A stretch of 64,000 bases of DNA. Source: Occultella gossypii (GTDB taxonomy: Bacteria > Actinomycetota > Actinomycetes > Actinomycetales > Beutenbergiaceae). The notes below the pieces were generated by a model. The model was not told the origin of the DNA, searched no databases, and saw only the letters and a list, made by a program, of their open reading frames with translations. The first letter of the stretch is position 1. Every line of letters starts with the position of its first letter. Made by a program: the position numbers and the translations under genes. Shown here one piece after another: positions 50,700 to 59,962 of this stretch. The stretch spans positions 1 to 64,000 of the forward strand of contig NZ_JAGSHT010000001.1 in assembly GCF_019947135.1 (NCBI RefSeq), in the 5' to 3' direction.

Positions 50700-51875
50700 A
50701 TGCGCATCGCCGTGGTAGCCGAGTCGTTCCTTCCCCAGGCCAACGGGGTCACCGTCACGCTCCTGCGGCTGCTGGAGTACCTGGACGTGCGGGGCGAGGA
50801 CGTGCTGGTCCTGGCGCCGGCCCCGGGCCGCGGCGAGCACGCCGTTGCCGAGTACGCCGGGGCGACCGTGCGTCGCTACCGGGCGGTGCCGCTCCCGGGC
50901 TACTCGGAGATGCGGCTGTCCAACCCGCGGGTGCGGACCCTGGAGGAACACCTGCGCTACTTCGGGCCGGACGTGGTGCACCTGGCCGCGCCGTTCGTGC
51001 TCGGCTGGCAGGCGATCGGGGCAGCGCAGTCGCTCGGTCTGCCGTCCGTCGCGGTGTACCAGACCGAGGTGCCCAGTTACGCGAAGCGGTACAAGGTACG
51101 TCAGATCGAACCGCTCCTGTGGCGCCGGATCGAAGACATCCACAAGAGCGCAACGCTCTCGCTCGCGCCGTCCTCGTACGCCTGCAAGCAGCTGATCGAC
51201 CGAGGCGTTCACCGGGTCGCGGTCTGGCCGCACGGGGTGGACCGGGACCGGTTCTCGCCGGTGCACCGCGACGAGGCCCTGCGTGCCACGGTGGCGCGCG
51301 GGGACGAGGTCGTGGTCGGGTACGTCGGCCGGCTGGCCCGGGAGAAGCAGGTCGAGGATCTGGCCGTGCTGCAGAACCTGCCGGGGGTCCGCCTGGTGGT
51401 GGTCGGCGACGGGCCGCGCCGTGACCAGGTCATGCGGGCCCTGCCGGACGCGACGTTCACCGGTCGGCTCGAGGGCGCGGACCTGACCCGGATGATGGCC
51501 AGCCTCGACGTGTTCGTGCACACCGGCGAGATGGACACGTTCGCCCAGACGATCCAGGAGGCCCAGGCCTGCGGCGTGCCCGCGGTGGCGCCGGCCCGGG
51601 GTGGGCCGATCGACCTGATCGCGGACGGGCAGAACGGATTCCTCTATCCGCCCGGTGATCTGGTTGCGATGCGACGAGCGGTCGCCACGCTCGCCGCCGA
51701 CCCGGTTCGCCGCACGATGATGGGCCTGGCGGCGCGGGAGTCCACCGCCCCGCGGACCTGGGACGCGGTCAACGCCGAAGTGACCCAGCACTACGCGAAC
51801 GCGATCGAGTTCGCCGCCCGGGATCGGATCGCCTCCGGCGGACGCCCCATGCGGCGCCGGCTGATCACCCGTTAG
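50700..51875 (+). CDS. GT4 glycosyltransferase (PimB'/MgtA-like alpha-mannosyltransferase)
   Basis: Protein of 391 residues. The N-terminus IAVVAESFLPQANGVT and the segment HLAAPFVLGWQAIGAA match the GDP-mannose-dependent MgtA/PimC branch; VGYVGRLAREKQVEDL and MDTFAQTIQEAQACG (first Glu of EX7E replaced by Asp) complete the GT-B site. The likely role is mannosylation of a membrane glycolipid (inference). ATG 50700 gives the standard N-terminus. A weak CACGAT stands 6 nt before it. Confidence 0.85.
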   Translation: MRIAVVAESFLPQANGVTVTLLRLLEYLDVRGEDVLVLAPAPGRGEHAVAEYAGATVRRYRAVPLPGYSEMRLSNPRVRTLEEHLRYFGPDVVHLAAPFVLGWQAIGAAQSLGLPSVAVYQTEVPSYAKRYKVRQIEPLLWRRIEDIHKSATLSLAPSSYACKQLIDRGVHRVAVWPHGVDRDRFSPVHRDEALRATVARGDEVVVGYVGRLAREKQVEDLAVLQNLPGVRLVVVGDGPRRDQVMRALPDATFTGRLEGADLTRMMASLDVFVHTGEMDTFAQTIQEAQACGVPAVAPARGGPIDLIADGQNGFLYPPGDLVAMRRAVATLAADPVRRTMMGLAARESTAPRTWDAVNAEVTQHYANAIEFAARDRIASGGRPMRRRLITR

Positions 51876-51885
51876 TCTCGCGGGC

Positions 51886-52707
51886 GTGCCGATCGTCCCG
51901 CTCACAGATCTCGGCTCCGCCGAACTCGCCGACTACACCAGCCTGACCGACGTGGCGCTGCGCTCGCGCAGCGAGCCCGAGCGTGGCATGTACATCGCCG
52001 AGAGCGCCACGGTGATCCGCCGGGCCGTGGCCGCCGGGCACCGGCCCCGCTCCTTCCTGCTCGAGCCCAAGTGGCTCCCGGACCTGGAGCCGTTGCTCGC
52101 GCAGGTGGGTGCAGGGGAGCACGGGGACCTCCCGGTGTACCTGGCCGAGCAGGACCTGCTCCAGGAGATCACCGGCTTCCACCTGCACCGCGGTGCACTC
52201 GCGGCCATGCACCGGCCGCCGCTGGCGCCGGTGGCGCAGGTCGTGGCCGGGGCGCAGCGGGTCGCGATCCTCGAGGACATCGTAGACCACACGAATGTCG
52301 GAGCGGCGTTCCGGAGTGCCGCAGGGCTCGGAGTGGACGCCGTGCTGGTCACGCCCCGGTGCGCCGACCCGTTCTACCGGCGATCCGTGCGGGTCTCGAT
52401 GGGAACCGTGTTCCAGGTGCCGTGGACGCGCGTGGACCCCTGGCCCGATGGGATCGACGCGTTGCGCGACGCGGGGTTCGTCACCGCCGCCCTCGCGCTC
52501 GACGACGACTCGATCACCCTGGACGAGCTCGCGGACGACCCGCCCGAGCGGCTCGCACTGGTGCTCGGTGCCGAGGGACACGGACTCAAGGCGCGCACCA
52601 TCGCGGCGTGTGACCGGACCGTGCGGATCCCGATGGCCGGTGGCGTGGACTCCCTGAACGTCGCGGCCGCCGCGGCGGTGGCGTTCTGGGCCACCCGGCG
52701 CCGGTGA
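51886..52707 (+). CDS. TrmH/SpoU-family RNA 2'-O-methyltransferase
   Basis: SPOUT enzyme of 273 residues with the three family motifs: NVGAAFRSA, LVLGAEGHGL and IPMAGGVDSLNVAAAAAV. An N-terminal substrate-recognition domain (~110 residues) precedes the knot. Target nucleotide (tRNA or rRNA) not determined. GTG 51886; TAGTCT (51873-51878) ends 7 nt before it, suggesting a leaderless start, and no Shine-Dalgarno is seen. Confidence 0.92.
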   Translation: MPIVPLTDLGSAELADYTSLTDVALRSRSEPERGMYIAESATVIRRAVAAGHRPRSFLLEPKWLPDLEPLLAQVGAGEHGDLPVYLAEQDLLQEITGFHLHRGALAAMHRPPLAPVAQVVAGAQRVAILEDIVDHTNVGAAFRSAAGLGVDAVLVTPRCADPFYRRSVRVSMGTVFQVPWTRVDPWPDGIDALRDAGFVTAALALDDDSITLDELADDPPERLALVLGAEGHGLKARTIAACDRTVRIPMAGGVDSLNVAAAAAVAFWATRRR

Positions 52708-52740
52708 CGGCCGCGCCGGTCCAGCTGCGCTCGCCGAGGG

Positions 52741-54408
52741 TCAGCCCTTGAGCTCGGCCAGGGCGAGTCGGCGCTCCTTCTGTGCCACCGGGTCGGGTAC
52801 CGGGACCGACGCGAGCAGGCGTTGGGTGTACGGGTGCGCCGGCGCACCGAGCACCTGATCGCTGGTGCCCTCCTCCACCAGTTCGCCCCGGTACAGCACG
52901 CCGACCCGGTCCGCCACCATCGCGACCACGGCGAGGTCGTGGCTGATGAACAAGGTCGCGAACCCGAGGCGTTCCTGCAGTTCTGCGAACACCTCGAGCA
53001 CCTTCGCCTGCACCGAGACGTCCAGGGCCGAGGTCGGCTCGTCCGCGATCAGCAGCTCAGGATCCAGGGCGAGCGCCCGGGCCAGGCTGGCCCGCTGGCG
53101 CTGCCCACCGGAGAGCTCGTGGGGGTAGCGGCCGGCGTACTGGGTGGGCAGGTGCACGGCATCGAGCAGTTCGTGGACCCGGTCCCGGGCCGCGTTCACG
53201 TCCGGGAACCGGCCGTGCACCAGCAACGGCTCGGCCACGCAGTCACCGATCGTCAGCAGCGGGTTGAAGCTGGTGGCCGGGTCCTGGAACACGAACCCGA
53301 GACGGGCGCGCAGGGGACGGAACGCCCGCTCGCGGAACCCGACCATCTCGTGTCCGAGGACCCGCAGCGTGCCGCCGGTGGCCGGGGTCAGGCCGGCGAT
53401 CGCACGCCCGATCGTGGTCTTCCCGGAGCCGGACTCACCCACGAGGCCGAGCACCTCACCTGGCGCGATCTGCAGGCTGACCCGGTTGACGGCCCGGAAC
53501 CCGCTGCGCCCGAACCGGCCGGGGTAGACCACCTCGAGCTCCTCGGCGGTCACCACCGGCAGCACCTCGGAGCCGGTCGCCGCCGTCGCAGCGGCAGGGC
53601 CGCCGTCGGGCTCGCTCGTGTGCGCCTGCAACCGCGGCACCGCGGCGAGCAGCGCGCGGGTGTACGGATGCTGCGGTCGGGCGAACAGCTCGAGCGCTCC
53701 TGCCTGTTCCACCAGCTTGCCCCGGTACATCACCGCGACCCGGTCCGCCAGGTCCGCGACCACGCCCATGTTGTGGGTGATCAGCACGATCGAGGAGCCG
53801 AACTCGTCCCTGACCCGGCGAAGCAGGTCAAGGATCTCGGCCTGCACGGTCACGTCCAGCGCCGTGGTCGGTTCGTCGGCGACGATCACCTTGGGACCGA
53901 GGACGAGCGCCATCGCGATCACGATCCGCTGCTTCTGCCCGCCCGAGAACTGGTGCGGGTACTGGTCCACCCGGGTCTGTGCGTCCGGGATGCCCACCCG
54001 GTCGAGGACCTCGATGGCTTGGCGGCGGGCGTCCTTCTTGGAGACCGTGCCATGGGCGCGCAGCCCTTCGGCGATCTGCCAGCCGACCGGGTAGACCGGG
54101 TTCAGCGCGGCGGAGGGCTCCTGGAACACCATCGCCACATCCCGGCCCCGGACCCGCCGCAGCTGCGCCGCACCGAGGGTGACCACATCGTTGCCGGCCA
54201 GGATCACGGCGCCGTCGACCGTGGCCGTCTCCGGCAGCAGCCGCAGGATCGTCTTGGCCGTGACGGTCTTGCCCGAGCCGGACTCGCCGACGATGGCGAG
54301 CACCTCACCGGGTTGCACCTGCAGGCTCACGCCGTCGACGGCGGTGACCGGATCCCCATCGGTGGCGAAGGTGACGTGCAGGTCCTTGATCTCCACGACG
54401 GCGCTCAT
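52741..54408 (-). CDS. Di/oligopeptide ABC importer, fused ATPase (DppD-DppF)
   Basis: Protein of 555 residues with two full ABC domains in one chain. First: GESGSGKTVTA, FSGGQKQR, VIVADEPTTALD. Second: GESGSGKTTIG, LSGGQRQRASLA, LLIADEPTSALD. Each has the oligopeptide-transporter C-terminal segment with PQHPYTRALLAAVP and PAHPYTQRLLASVP. These are usually separate DppD and DppF proteins. ATG 54408 overlaps the DppC stop (ATGA). Last gene of the importer operon. Confidence 0.94.
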   Translation of the reverse strand: MSAVVEIKDLHVTFATDGDPVTAVDGVSLQVQPGEVLAIVGESGSGKTVTAKTILRLLPETATVDGAVILAGNDVVTLGAAQLRRVRGRDVAMVFQEPSAALNPVYPVGWQIAEGLRAHGTVSKKDARRQAIEVLDRVGIPDAQTRVDQYPHQFSGGQKQRIVIAMALVLGPKVIVADEPTTALDVTVQAEILDLLRRVRDEFGSSIVLITHNMGVVADLADRVAVMYRGKLVEQAGALELFARPQHPYTRALLAAVPRLQAHTSEPDGGPAAATAATGSEVLPVVTAEELEVVYPGRFGRSGFRAVNRVSLQIAPGEVLGLVGESGSGKTTIGRAIAGLTPATGGTLRVLGHEMVGFRERAFRPLRARLGFVFQDPATSFNPLLTIGDCVAEPLLVHGRFPDVNAARDRVHELLDAVHLPTQYAGRYPHELSGGQRQRASLARALALDPELLIADEPTSALDVSVQAKVLEVFAELQERLGFATLFISHDLAVVAMVADRVGVLYRGELVEEGTSDQVLGAPAHPYTQRLLASVPVPDPVAQKERRLALAELKG

Positions 54409-55448
54409 GTGGGTGCTCCTTCGGTGACCGGCTCCGGCGGTGAGGTGATGAGTACACCCTTGACCCGCCGTCGGATCCGCAGCCGGGGGTCGGAGAGGTC
54501 GTTCAGGCTCTCGCCCACCAGGGTGACACCGAGCACGAGCAGCACGATGGCGGCGCCGGGAAACACGCCGGTCCACCAGATGCCACTTGCCACATCGGAG
54601 ATCGCCCGGTTCAGGTCGTAGCCCCACTCGGCGCCTGCCGTCGGGTTGATGCCGAACCCGAGGAAGCCGAGTCCGGCGAGGGTGAGGATGGCTTCGGAGG
54701 CGTTCAGGGTGAGGATCAGCGGCAGCGACCGGGTCGCATTGCGGAGCACGTGCCGGCCGAGGATGCGCGGCGTGGAGGTGCCGATCACGCGGGCGGACTC
54801 CACGAACGGCTCGGCCTTCAGGCGTACCGTCTCGGCGCGCACCACCCGGAAGTACTGCGGCACGAACACGACGGTGATGGACAGGCCGGCCGCGAGGATG
54901 CCACCGAGGAAGCTGGCCCGACCGCCGGAGATGACGATGGAGAGCACGATCGCCAGCAGCAGCGACGGGAACGCGTAGATCGCGTCGGCGATGGTGACCA
55001 GGACCCGGTCGAGCCAGCCACCCAGGTAGCCGGAGACCAGCCCGAGCAGGACCCCGAGGAACAGCGATCCGACGATCGCCACCACGACGACCAGCAGGGC
55101 CGTCCGTGCGCCCCAGACCACCCGGGAGAACACGTCGTAGCCGCCCACCGTGGTGCCCCAGAGGAACTCGGCCGAGGGAGGTGCCTGACGGGGGAAGTTC
55201 CCGTCCGGACCGGAGAGCTGGTTGTAGGAGTAGGGCGCGATGAGCGGGGCGAACACGGCCAGCAGGATGAAGAACACACAGAGCGCCAGGCCGGCGACGA
55301 GCATGCCCCGCTGCAGGCCCACGCTGCGCCGGAGCTGCCAGATCAGCGGCAGCTTCTTCCAGCGTGGCTCGGCGGAGGTGCCGTGCACCACCACGGTCTC
55401 GTCGATGGTCCCCGGCGGCTCGCTCTCGGTCAGCAACGGTTCACTCAT
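54405..55448 (-). CDS. Di/oligopeptide ABC importer permease (DppC-like)
   Basis: Protein of 347 residues with the DppC layout: a cytoplasmic N-terminus of ~40 residues, TM1 (about 45-68), an extracytoplasmic loop, then five more helices with the EAA-loop region near RVIGTSTPRILGRHVLRN. Pairs with the DppB-like permease just upstream; start and stop of the two genes share one base (TGATG). Confidence 0.93.
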   Translation of the reverse strand: MSEPLLTESEPPGTIDETVVVHGTSAEPRWKKLPLIWQLRRSVGLQRGMLVAGLALCVFFILLAVFAPLIAPYSYNQLSGPDGNFPRQAPPSAEFLWGTTVGGYDVFSRVVWGARTALLVVVVAIVGSLFLGVLLGLVSGYLGGWLDRVLVTIADAIYAFPSLLLAIVLSIVISGGRASFLGGILAAGLSITVVFVPQYFRVVRAETVRLKAEPFVESARVIGTSTPRILGRHVLRNATRSLPLILTLNASEAILTLAGLGFLGFGINPTAGAEWGYDLNRAISDVASGIWWTGVFPGAAIVLLVLGVTLVGESLNDLSDPRLRIRRRVKGVLITSPPEPVTEGAPT

Positions 55449-56524
55449 CAGTACCTCACCCTCGGGTCGATCAGCGCCGCAACGACGTCCACGATGAAGT
55501 TCGTGACGGCGACGATCACGGCCAGCATGGCGACGATTCCCTGCACGGCCACGAAGTCACGGGCGCCCAGGTACTGCGCCAGCTGGAAACCGAGCCCGCG
55601 CCACTCGAATGTGGTCTCGGTGAGGATGGCACCGCCCAGCAGCAGCGCGATCTGCATGCCCATCACGGTGATGATGGGGATCAGTGCCGGCCGGTAGGCA
55701 TGCTTGCGGACCAGACGGGATTCGCTCACCCCACGCGAGCGCGCAGCGTCCACGTAGTCGCGCCCGAGGGTGCCGATCAGGTTCGTCCGCACGAGGCGCA
55801 GGAACACCCCGGCGGTGAGCAGACCGAGGGCCAACGCGGGCAGCACCGCGTGCGCGGCCACGTCCCCGATCAGATCCATCCGTCCGGTGCGCAGGGCGTC
55901 GAGCATGTTGATACCGGAGGACCCGCTGATCCCGCTGAGGGTCAGCTGGGTCGAGGAGGTGGCTCGGCCGCTGAGCGGGAACCAGCCCAACCAGACGGAG
56001 AACACCAGCTTCAGCAGCAGACCGGCGAAGAACACCGGCGTGGCGTAGAACAGGATGGCACTGACCCGGAGCACCGCATCGGGCCACCGGTCCCGCAGGC
56101 GGGCGGCCAGCATCCCGAACGGGATACCCACCACCAGCGCCACGATCAGGGCGTAGATGACCAGCTCGAGGGTGGCCGTGCCGTACGTGACCAGGATCTC
56201 GGAGATCGCCCGGTTGTCGGTGATGGTGCGCCCGAAGTCGCCGGAGAAGATCTGGCCGAGGTACTCGAAGTACTGCACGTGCAGGGGCCGGTCGTAACCT
56301 GCCTCGGCGAGCCGCTCCGCGAGCTGCGCCGCGCTGAGCCGGCCGCCCACGGACGCCGTGATCGGGTCTCCCACCACCCGCATCAGGAAGAAGACGAGGG
56401 TGACCAGGATGAACACGGTGGGGATGATGAGCAGGAAACGGGTGAGGATGTAGCCACCGAGTCCGGAGCCCTTGCTCCGGACCGCGGCGCTCGTCCCCAC
56501 CGTGCGATCGTCGACGATCGTCAC
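55448..56524 (-). CDS. Di/oligopeptide ABC importer permease (DppB-like)
   Basis: Protein of 358 residues of the DppB type: first TM at about residues 28-50 (LLIIPTVFILVTLVFFLMRV), a long periplasm-side loop, and an EAA loop near DYVDAARSRGVSESRLVRKHA (read in part). Begins GTG 56524, 85 bp after the binding-protein gene. Confidence 0.93.
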   Translation of the reverse strand: MTIVDDRTVGTSAAVRSKGSGLGGYILTRFLLIIPTVFILVTLVFFLMRVVGDPITASVGGRLSAAQLAERLAEAGYDRPLHVQYFEYLGQIFSGDFGRTITDNRAISEILVTYGTATLELVIYALIVALVVGIPFGMLAARLRDRWPDAVLRVSAILFYATPVFFAGLLLKLVFSVWLGWFPLSGRATSSTQLTLSGISGSSGINMLDALRTGRMDLIGDVAAHAVLPALALGLLTAGVFLRLVRTNLIGTLGRDYVDAARSRGVSESRLVRKHAYRPALIPIITVMGMQIALLLGGAILTETTFEWRGLGFQLAQYLGARDFVAVQGIVAMLAVIVAVTNFIVDVVAALIDPRVRY

Positions 56525-56609
56525 AAGTTGGACCTCTTTCGGCAGGCGTTCCGACGTCCGTCACGAGCGCCGGTGCCACCGCACGGCGGCACCGGCGCTC
56601 GGTCGGGGG

Positions 56610-58253
56610 TCAGCGGCCCAGGGCCGCGTACCGGAACTTGAAGGACGCGTCCAGCGTGTCCGTGACCCCGGTGATATCCGCCGCCGCTACGGCCACCTGG
56701 GCGCCCTGCAGGTACGGCACCGTGGACAGATCGGCAGCGACCAGGTCCTGCACCTGCTCGATCAGCGCGGTGCGCTCGGCCTCGTCCACGGTAGTGGCCT
56801 GCGCCAGGATCAGGTCGTTGACCTCCTGGTTGTCGTAGTGGTTGCCGAGGAAGTTCTCGGTGAGGAAGAACGGGGACAGGTAGTTGTCCGCATCCGAGTA
56901 GTCCGGGAACCAGCCGAGCTGGTAGGCCGGATACAGGTCCTGGGTGCGCTCGGCCGAGTACGCGTCCCACAGGGTGGAGTTGAGCTGCACGTCGAACAGG
57001 CCGGTCGCCTCCAGCTGCGCCTCGATCATGGCGTACTCCTCGTCGGAGGAGGCGCCGTAGTGGTCCGGGCTGTACTGCAGGTTCAGTGTCACCGGGGTGG
57101 TCACACCCGCATCGGCCAGTGCGGCCGCGGCCGCATCGGCGTCCGGGCCGCCCTCGCCGTCACCGTAGAGCTCTTCCAGCGCCGTGTTCGCACCGGTCAG
57201 CCCTTCGGGGATGTAGGAGTACAGCGGGGTGTAGGTGCCCTGGTAGATCTCCTCGGACAGTGCGTTCCGATCGATCAGGTGGGCGACGGCCTGCCGGACG
57301 GCCAGTGCCCTCGCGGGATCGGGCTCGGCGGTGGTGGCACCGAACGGCTGGGTGTTGAAGTTGAACACGATGTAGCGGATCTCCCCACCCGGCCCGTCGT
57401 GGACCACCACGGAATCGTCGGTGCGCAGGTCGCCGATGTCGGTCGGGCTCATCGACCGGAACGCCACGTCCACGTCACCCTCCTGCACGGCGAGCTTCAA
57501 CGAGGTCTCCTCGGCGAAGTACTGCACCGTGATCTCGTCGGTGACGGCCGGTGGCAGCAGGCCCGCGTAGTCCTCGAACGCCGTGTAGCGGATCACCTCG
57601 TTCTCCACATAGTCACTGATGGAGTACTGGCCCGCGAACGCCTCGGCCTCGGCGATATCGGCCGACGGCGTCACCTCGGTCGCGGAGAGCACCTCCTCGT
57701 CCACGATCGGGGCCACCGGGGAGGCGAGGATCTGCGGGAAGATCTGGTCGTTCGGACTCAGCAGGTGGAACACGACCGTGGTCTCGTCGATGACCTCGGT
57801 GCTCTCCAGGTTGTACAGGAGCGACGCCGGGCCCTGCGGGTCGTTGATGGCGACCTGGCGGTCGAACGTGAACTTCACGTCCGAGGCGGTCAGCGCGTGG
57901 CCGTTCGCGAAGGTCAGGTCCGGCTTGAGTACCACGGTGTACTCGGTCGGGGCGGTGAACTCGGCGGACTCGGCGATGTCGGGCTCCACGTCCGGCGACC
58001 CGTACGGGGAGTTCATCAGGAACGGGTACACCTGGTTCATCACGGCCCAGGACCCGTTGTCATAGGACCCGGCCGGGTCCAGCGCGATGATCACGTCCGT
58101 GGTGCCGACCGTGATGGCTCCACCGGTGTCGCCACCGGTGCCGTCATCGGCGTTCGGGTCCTCGGTCTCGGCGCAGGCGGCGAGCACGAGGGCGAGGGCG
58201 GCGGCAGTGCCGACCACGCTCAGGCCGCGACGCCGGAAGCTGGCTGTAGCCAT
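56610..58253 (-). CDS. Peptide-binding lipoprotein (SBP family 5)
   Basis: Lipoprotein of 547 residues. The signal peptide ends in a lipobox LAAC (VGTAAALALVLAAC, Cys near residue 26), so it is tethered outside the membrane. The body is a family 5 solute-binding protein and opens the dpp-type operon. ATG 58253 is preferred over 58262: GAAGG lies 9 nt before it, while it would abut 58262. Ligand class (peptide, opine or other) not certain. Confidence 0.93.
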   Translation of the reverse strand: MATASFRRRGLSVVGTAAALALVLAACAETEDPNADDGTGGDTGGAITVGTTDVIIALDPAGSYDNGSWAVMNQVYPFLMNSPYGSPDVEPDIAESAEFTAPTEYTVVLKPDLTFANGHALTASDVKFTFDRQVAINDPQGPASLLYNLESTEVIDETTVVFHLLSPNDQIFPQILASPVAPIVDEEVLSATEVTPSADIAEAEAFAGQYSISDYVENEVIRYTAFEDYAGLLPPAVTDEITVQYFAEETSLKLAVQEGDVDVAFRSMSPTDIGDLRTDDSVVVHDGPGGEIRYIVFNFNTQPFGATTAEPDPARALAVRQAVAHLIDRNALSEEIYQGTYTPLYSYIPEGLTGANTALEELYGDGEGGPDADAAAAALADAGVTTPVTLNLQYSPDHYGASSDEEYAMIEAQLEATGLFDVQLNSTLWDAYSAERTQDLYPAYQLGWFPDYSDADNYLSPFFLTENFLGNHYDNQEVNDLILAQATTVDEAERTALIEQVQDLVAADLSTVPYLQGAQVAVAAADITGVTDTLDASFKFRYAALGR

Positions 58254-58314
58254 GTTCCACATCCTTCTTGCGATCTTCTGGGTCCGTGGGTGCACGAACC
58301 CCCGGTGATGCGTG

Positions 58315-58343
58315 TCACATCTTGGTGTGATGTCTAGCACACC
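58315..58343. promoter_or_regulatory. Overlapping dyads at the dpp-type operon promoter
   Basis: Two overlapping inverted repeats: TCACA-N6-TGTGA (58315-58330) and GGTGTG-N8-CACACC (58324-58343). On the minus strand a TAGACA hexamer (58336-58331) sits in the second dyad and could be the -10 of the operon, about 75 nt before ATG 58253. The arrangement looks like a repressor site over a promoter. Confidence 0.4.
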
Positions 58344-58499
58344 GAGATTGCGTTTCGATCACGGGACCCGCGTGGTCACCTCGTCCGGGCTCGGCACGGC
58401 CATGGCCCCATGTGCCAGACTCGGCCGGGTGATCCGGCCCGCCGTTGGAACCCGCGTCGCATCTCCGCCGATCGTGGCCGGCCGGAGCGGGCCGACCCC

Positions 58500-59921
58500 A
58501 TGAGGACGGTTCCGGTCGGGGCCACCGGGCCGACGCCCCGTGGCGTGCCGGCCGATGATGTCCACGACGTGTGGCATCGGATCGACGGGACGCGCTGCCG
58601 CACCAAGTCCGACCTGCTCGGCGAGCTCGCGCACGCGCTCGCGTTCCCGGACTGGTTCGGTCGCAACTGGGATGCGCTCTTCGACTGCCTGCTCGGTCTG
58701 GACCGACTCGGCCCGGAGCGCCGTGGCACGCCGCGCGCGGGGCTACCTCGTTCCGGACGGCGGGTGGGCACCGGCCGGCACGTGCTCGTGTTCACCGCTC
58801 CCGAGGATCTCCTTGTCGACGCCGAACCCGAGCTCGGTACGTTCCTCCAGGTGCTGACCGACGCGCGCCTGTACGGCATCGACGCGGCCGTCGTCACGGA
58901 TGCTCCCGAGGAGTGGCGCGAACGTGCCAGACGGGCGATGTCCGCGCGCCGTGACAGACTCGGCGACATGGACCGACTGATGCTCCTGGATACCGCGAGC
59001 CTGTACTTCCGTGCCTTCTACGGGGTGCCCGATTCGATGACGGCGCCCGACGGCACGCCGGTCAACGCGGTGCGAGGGCTGCTGGACTTCATCACCCGGC
59101 TCGTCGACTCCTACCGGCCGACCCACCTCGTGTGCTGCTGGGACAACGACTGGCGGCCGCAGTGGCGGGTGGACCTGATCCCGTCCTACAAGGCGCACCG
59201 GGTCGAGGAGGTCGTCCCGGGAGGCTCGGACGTGGAGGAGGTGCCGGACCCGCTCCAGGTCCAGATCCCGATCATCGTGGCGACCCTCGAGGCGATCGGG
59301 ATCCGGATCGTCGGCGCGGACGGCTACGAGGCCGATGACGTCATCGGCACCCTGGCCACGGACGCGGGCATGCCGGTGGACGTCGTCACCGGGGACCGGG
59401 ACCTGTTCCAGCTCGTCGACGACGGTGCTGCGGGAGGTCCGGTGCGGGTGCTGTACACCGCGCGCGGGGTGGGCCGGCACGAGGTCCTCACCGACGCCGT
59501 CGTGGTCGAGAAGTACGGGGTCCGGCCGGACCAGTACGCCGACTTCGCGACCATGCGCGGGGACTCCTCGGACGGGCTGCCCGGAGTCGCCGGGGTAGGG
59601 GAGAAGACCGCGGCGTCGCTGCTCGCGAGCTTCGGCGATCTGGCTGGGATCCGCGCCGCCGCAGCCGACCCGGGCACGCCGCTCGCGGCCGGGGTGCGGG
59701 CGAAGATCAAGGCCGCCGCGGACTACCTGGACGTGGCCCCGGAGGTGGTCGCGGTCGCCCGCCGGATCAACCTCGGTGAGGTGGACGCCGCGCTGCCCGG
59801 CAGCGGGCCCGGCTATCCGGTACCCCGGGACCCGGCGGCGCTCACCGAACTCGTGGACCGGTGGGGCCTCGGCGGCTCGGTATCCCGGCTGCTGGACGTC
59901 CTCACACCGGCCACATCGTGA
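58500..59921 (+). CDS. Barstar domain fused to a 5'-3' exonuclease
   Basis: Open frame of 473 residues. Residues ~30-140 are barstar-like: LGELAHALAFPDWFGRNWDALFDCL matches barstar in PEYYGENLDALWDAL, with the two barnase-contact Asp (D35, D39) kept. Residues 157-473 are a PolA-N-terminal-like 5'-3' exonuclease: Asp in MLLDTASLYFRAFYG, YKAHR arch, EADDVIGTLA, VVTGDRDLFQLV, and helix-hairpin-helix GVAGVGEKTAASLL; all metal ligands appear present. There is no stop between the parts. ATG 58500 overlaps the stop of a short upstream open frame (ATGA). If barstar is ignored, the exonuclease would begin at ATG 58968, which has no Shine-Dalgarno. Confidence 0.8.
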   Translation: MRTVPVGATGPTPRGVPADDVHDVWHRIDGTRCRTKSDLLGELAHALAFPDWFGRNWDALFDCLLGLDRLGPERRGTPRAGLPRSGRRVGTGRHVLVFTAPEDLLVDAEPELGTFLQVLTDARLYGIDAAVVTDAPEEWRERARRAMSARRDRLGDMDRLMLLDTASLYFRAFYGVPDSMTAPDGTPVNAVRGLLDFITRLVDSYRPTHLVCCWDNDWRPQWRVDLIPSYKAHRVEEVVPGGSDVEEVPDPLQVQIPIIVATLEAIGIRIVGADGYEADDVIGTLATDAGMPVDVVTGDRDLFQLVDDGAAGGPVRVLYTARGVGRHEVLTDAVVVEKYGVRPDQYADFATMRGDSSDGLPGVAGVGEKTAASLLASFGDLAGIRAAAADPGTPLAAGVRAKIKAAADYLDVAPEVVAVARRINLGEVDAALPGSGPGYPVPRDPAALTELVDRWGLGGSVSRLLDVLTPATS

Positions 59922-59962
59922 ATACACCGGCGCGCAGCGGCTCGGCTTCCTAGACTCGGGGG

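Noticed and set aside
56472-58337. A 621-residue plus-strand open frame over the binding-protein gene
   Set aside because: Shadow frame: low-complexity Val/Arg/His-rich, no motif, opposite a clear lipoprotein.
59922-59962. A cobalamin riboswitch before metH
   Set aside because: Only 41 bp separate metH from the upstream gene, too short for a B12 aptamer.
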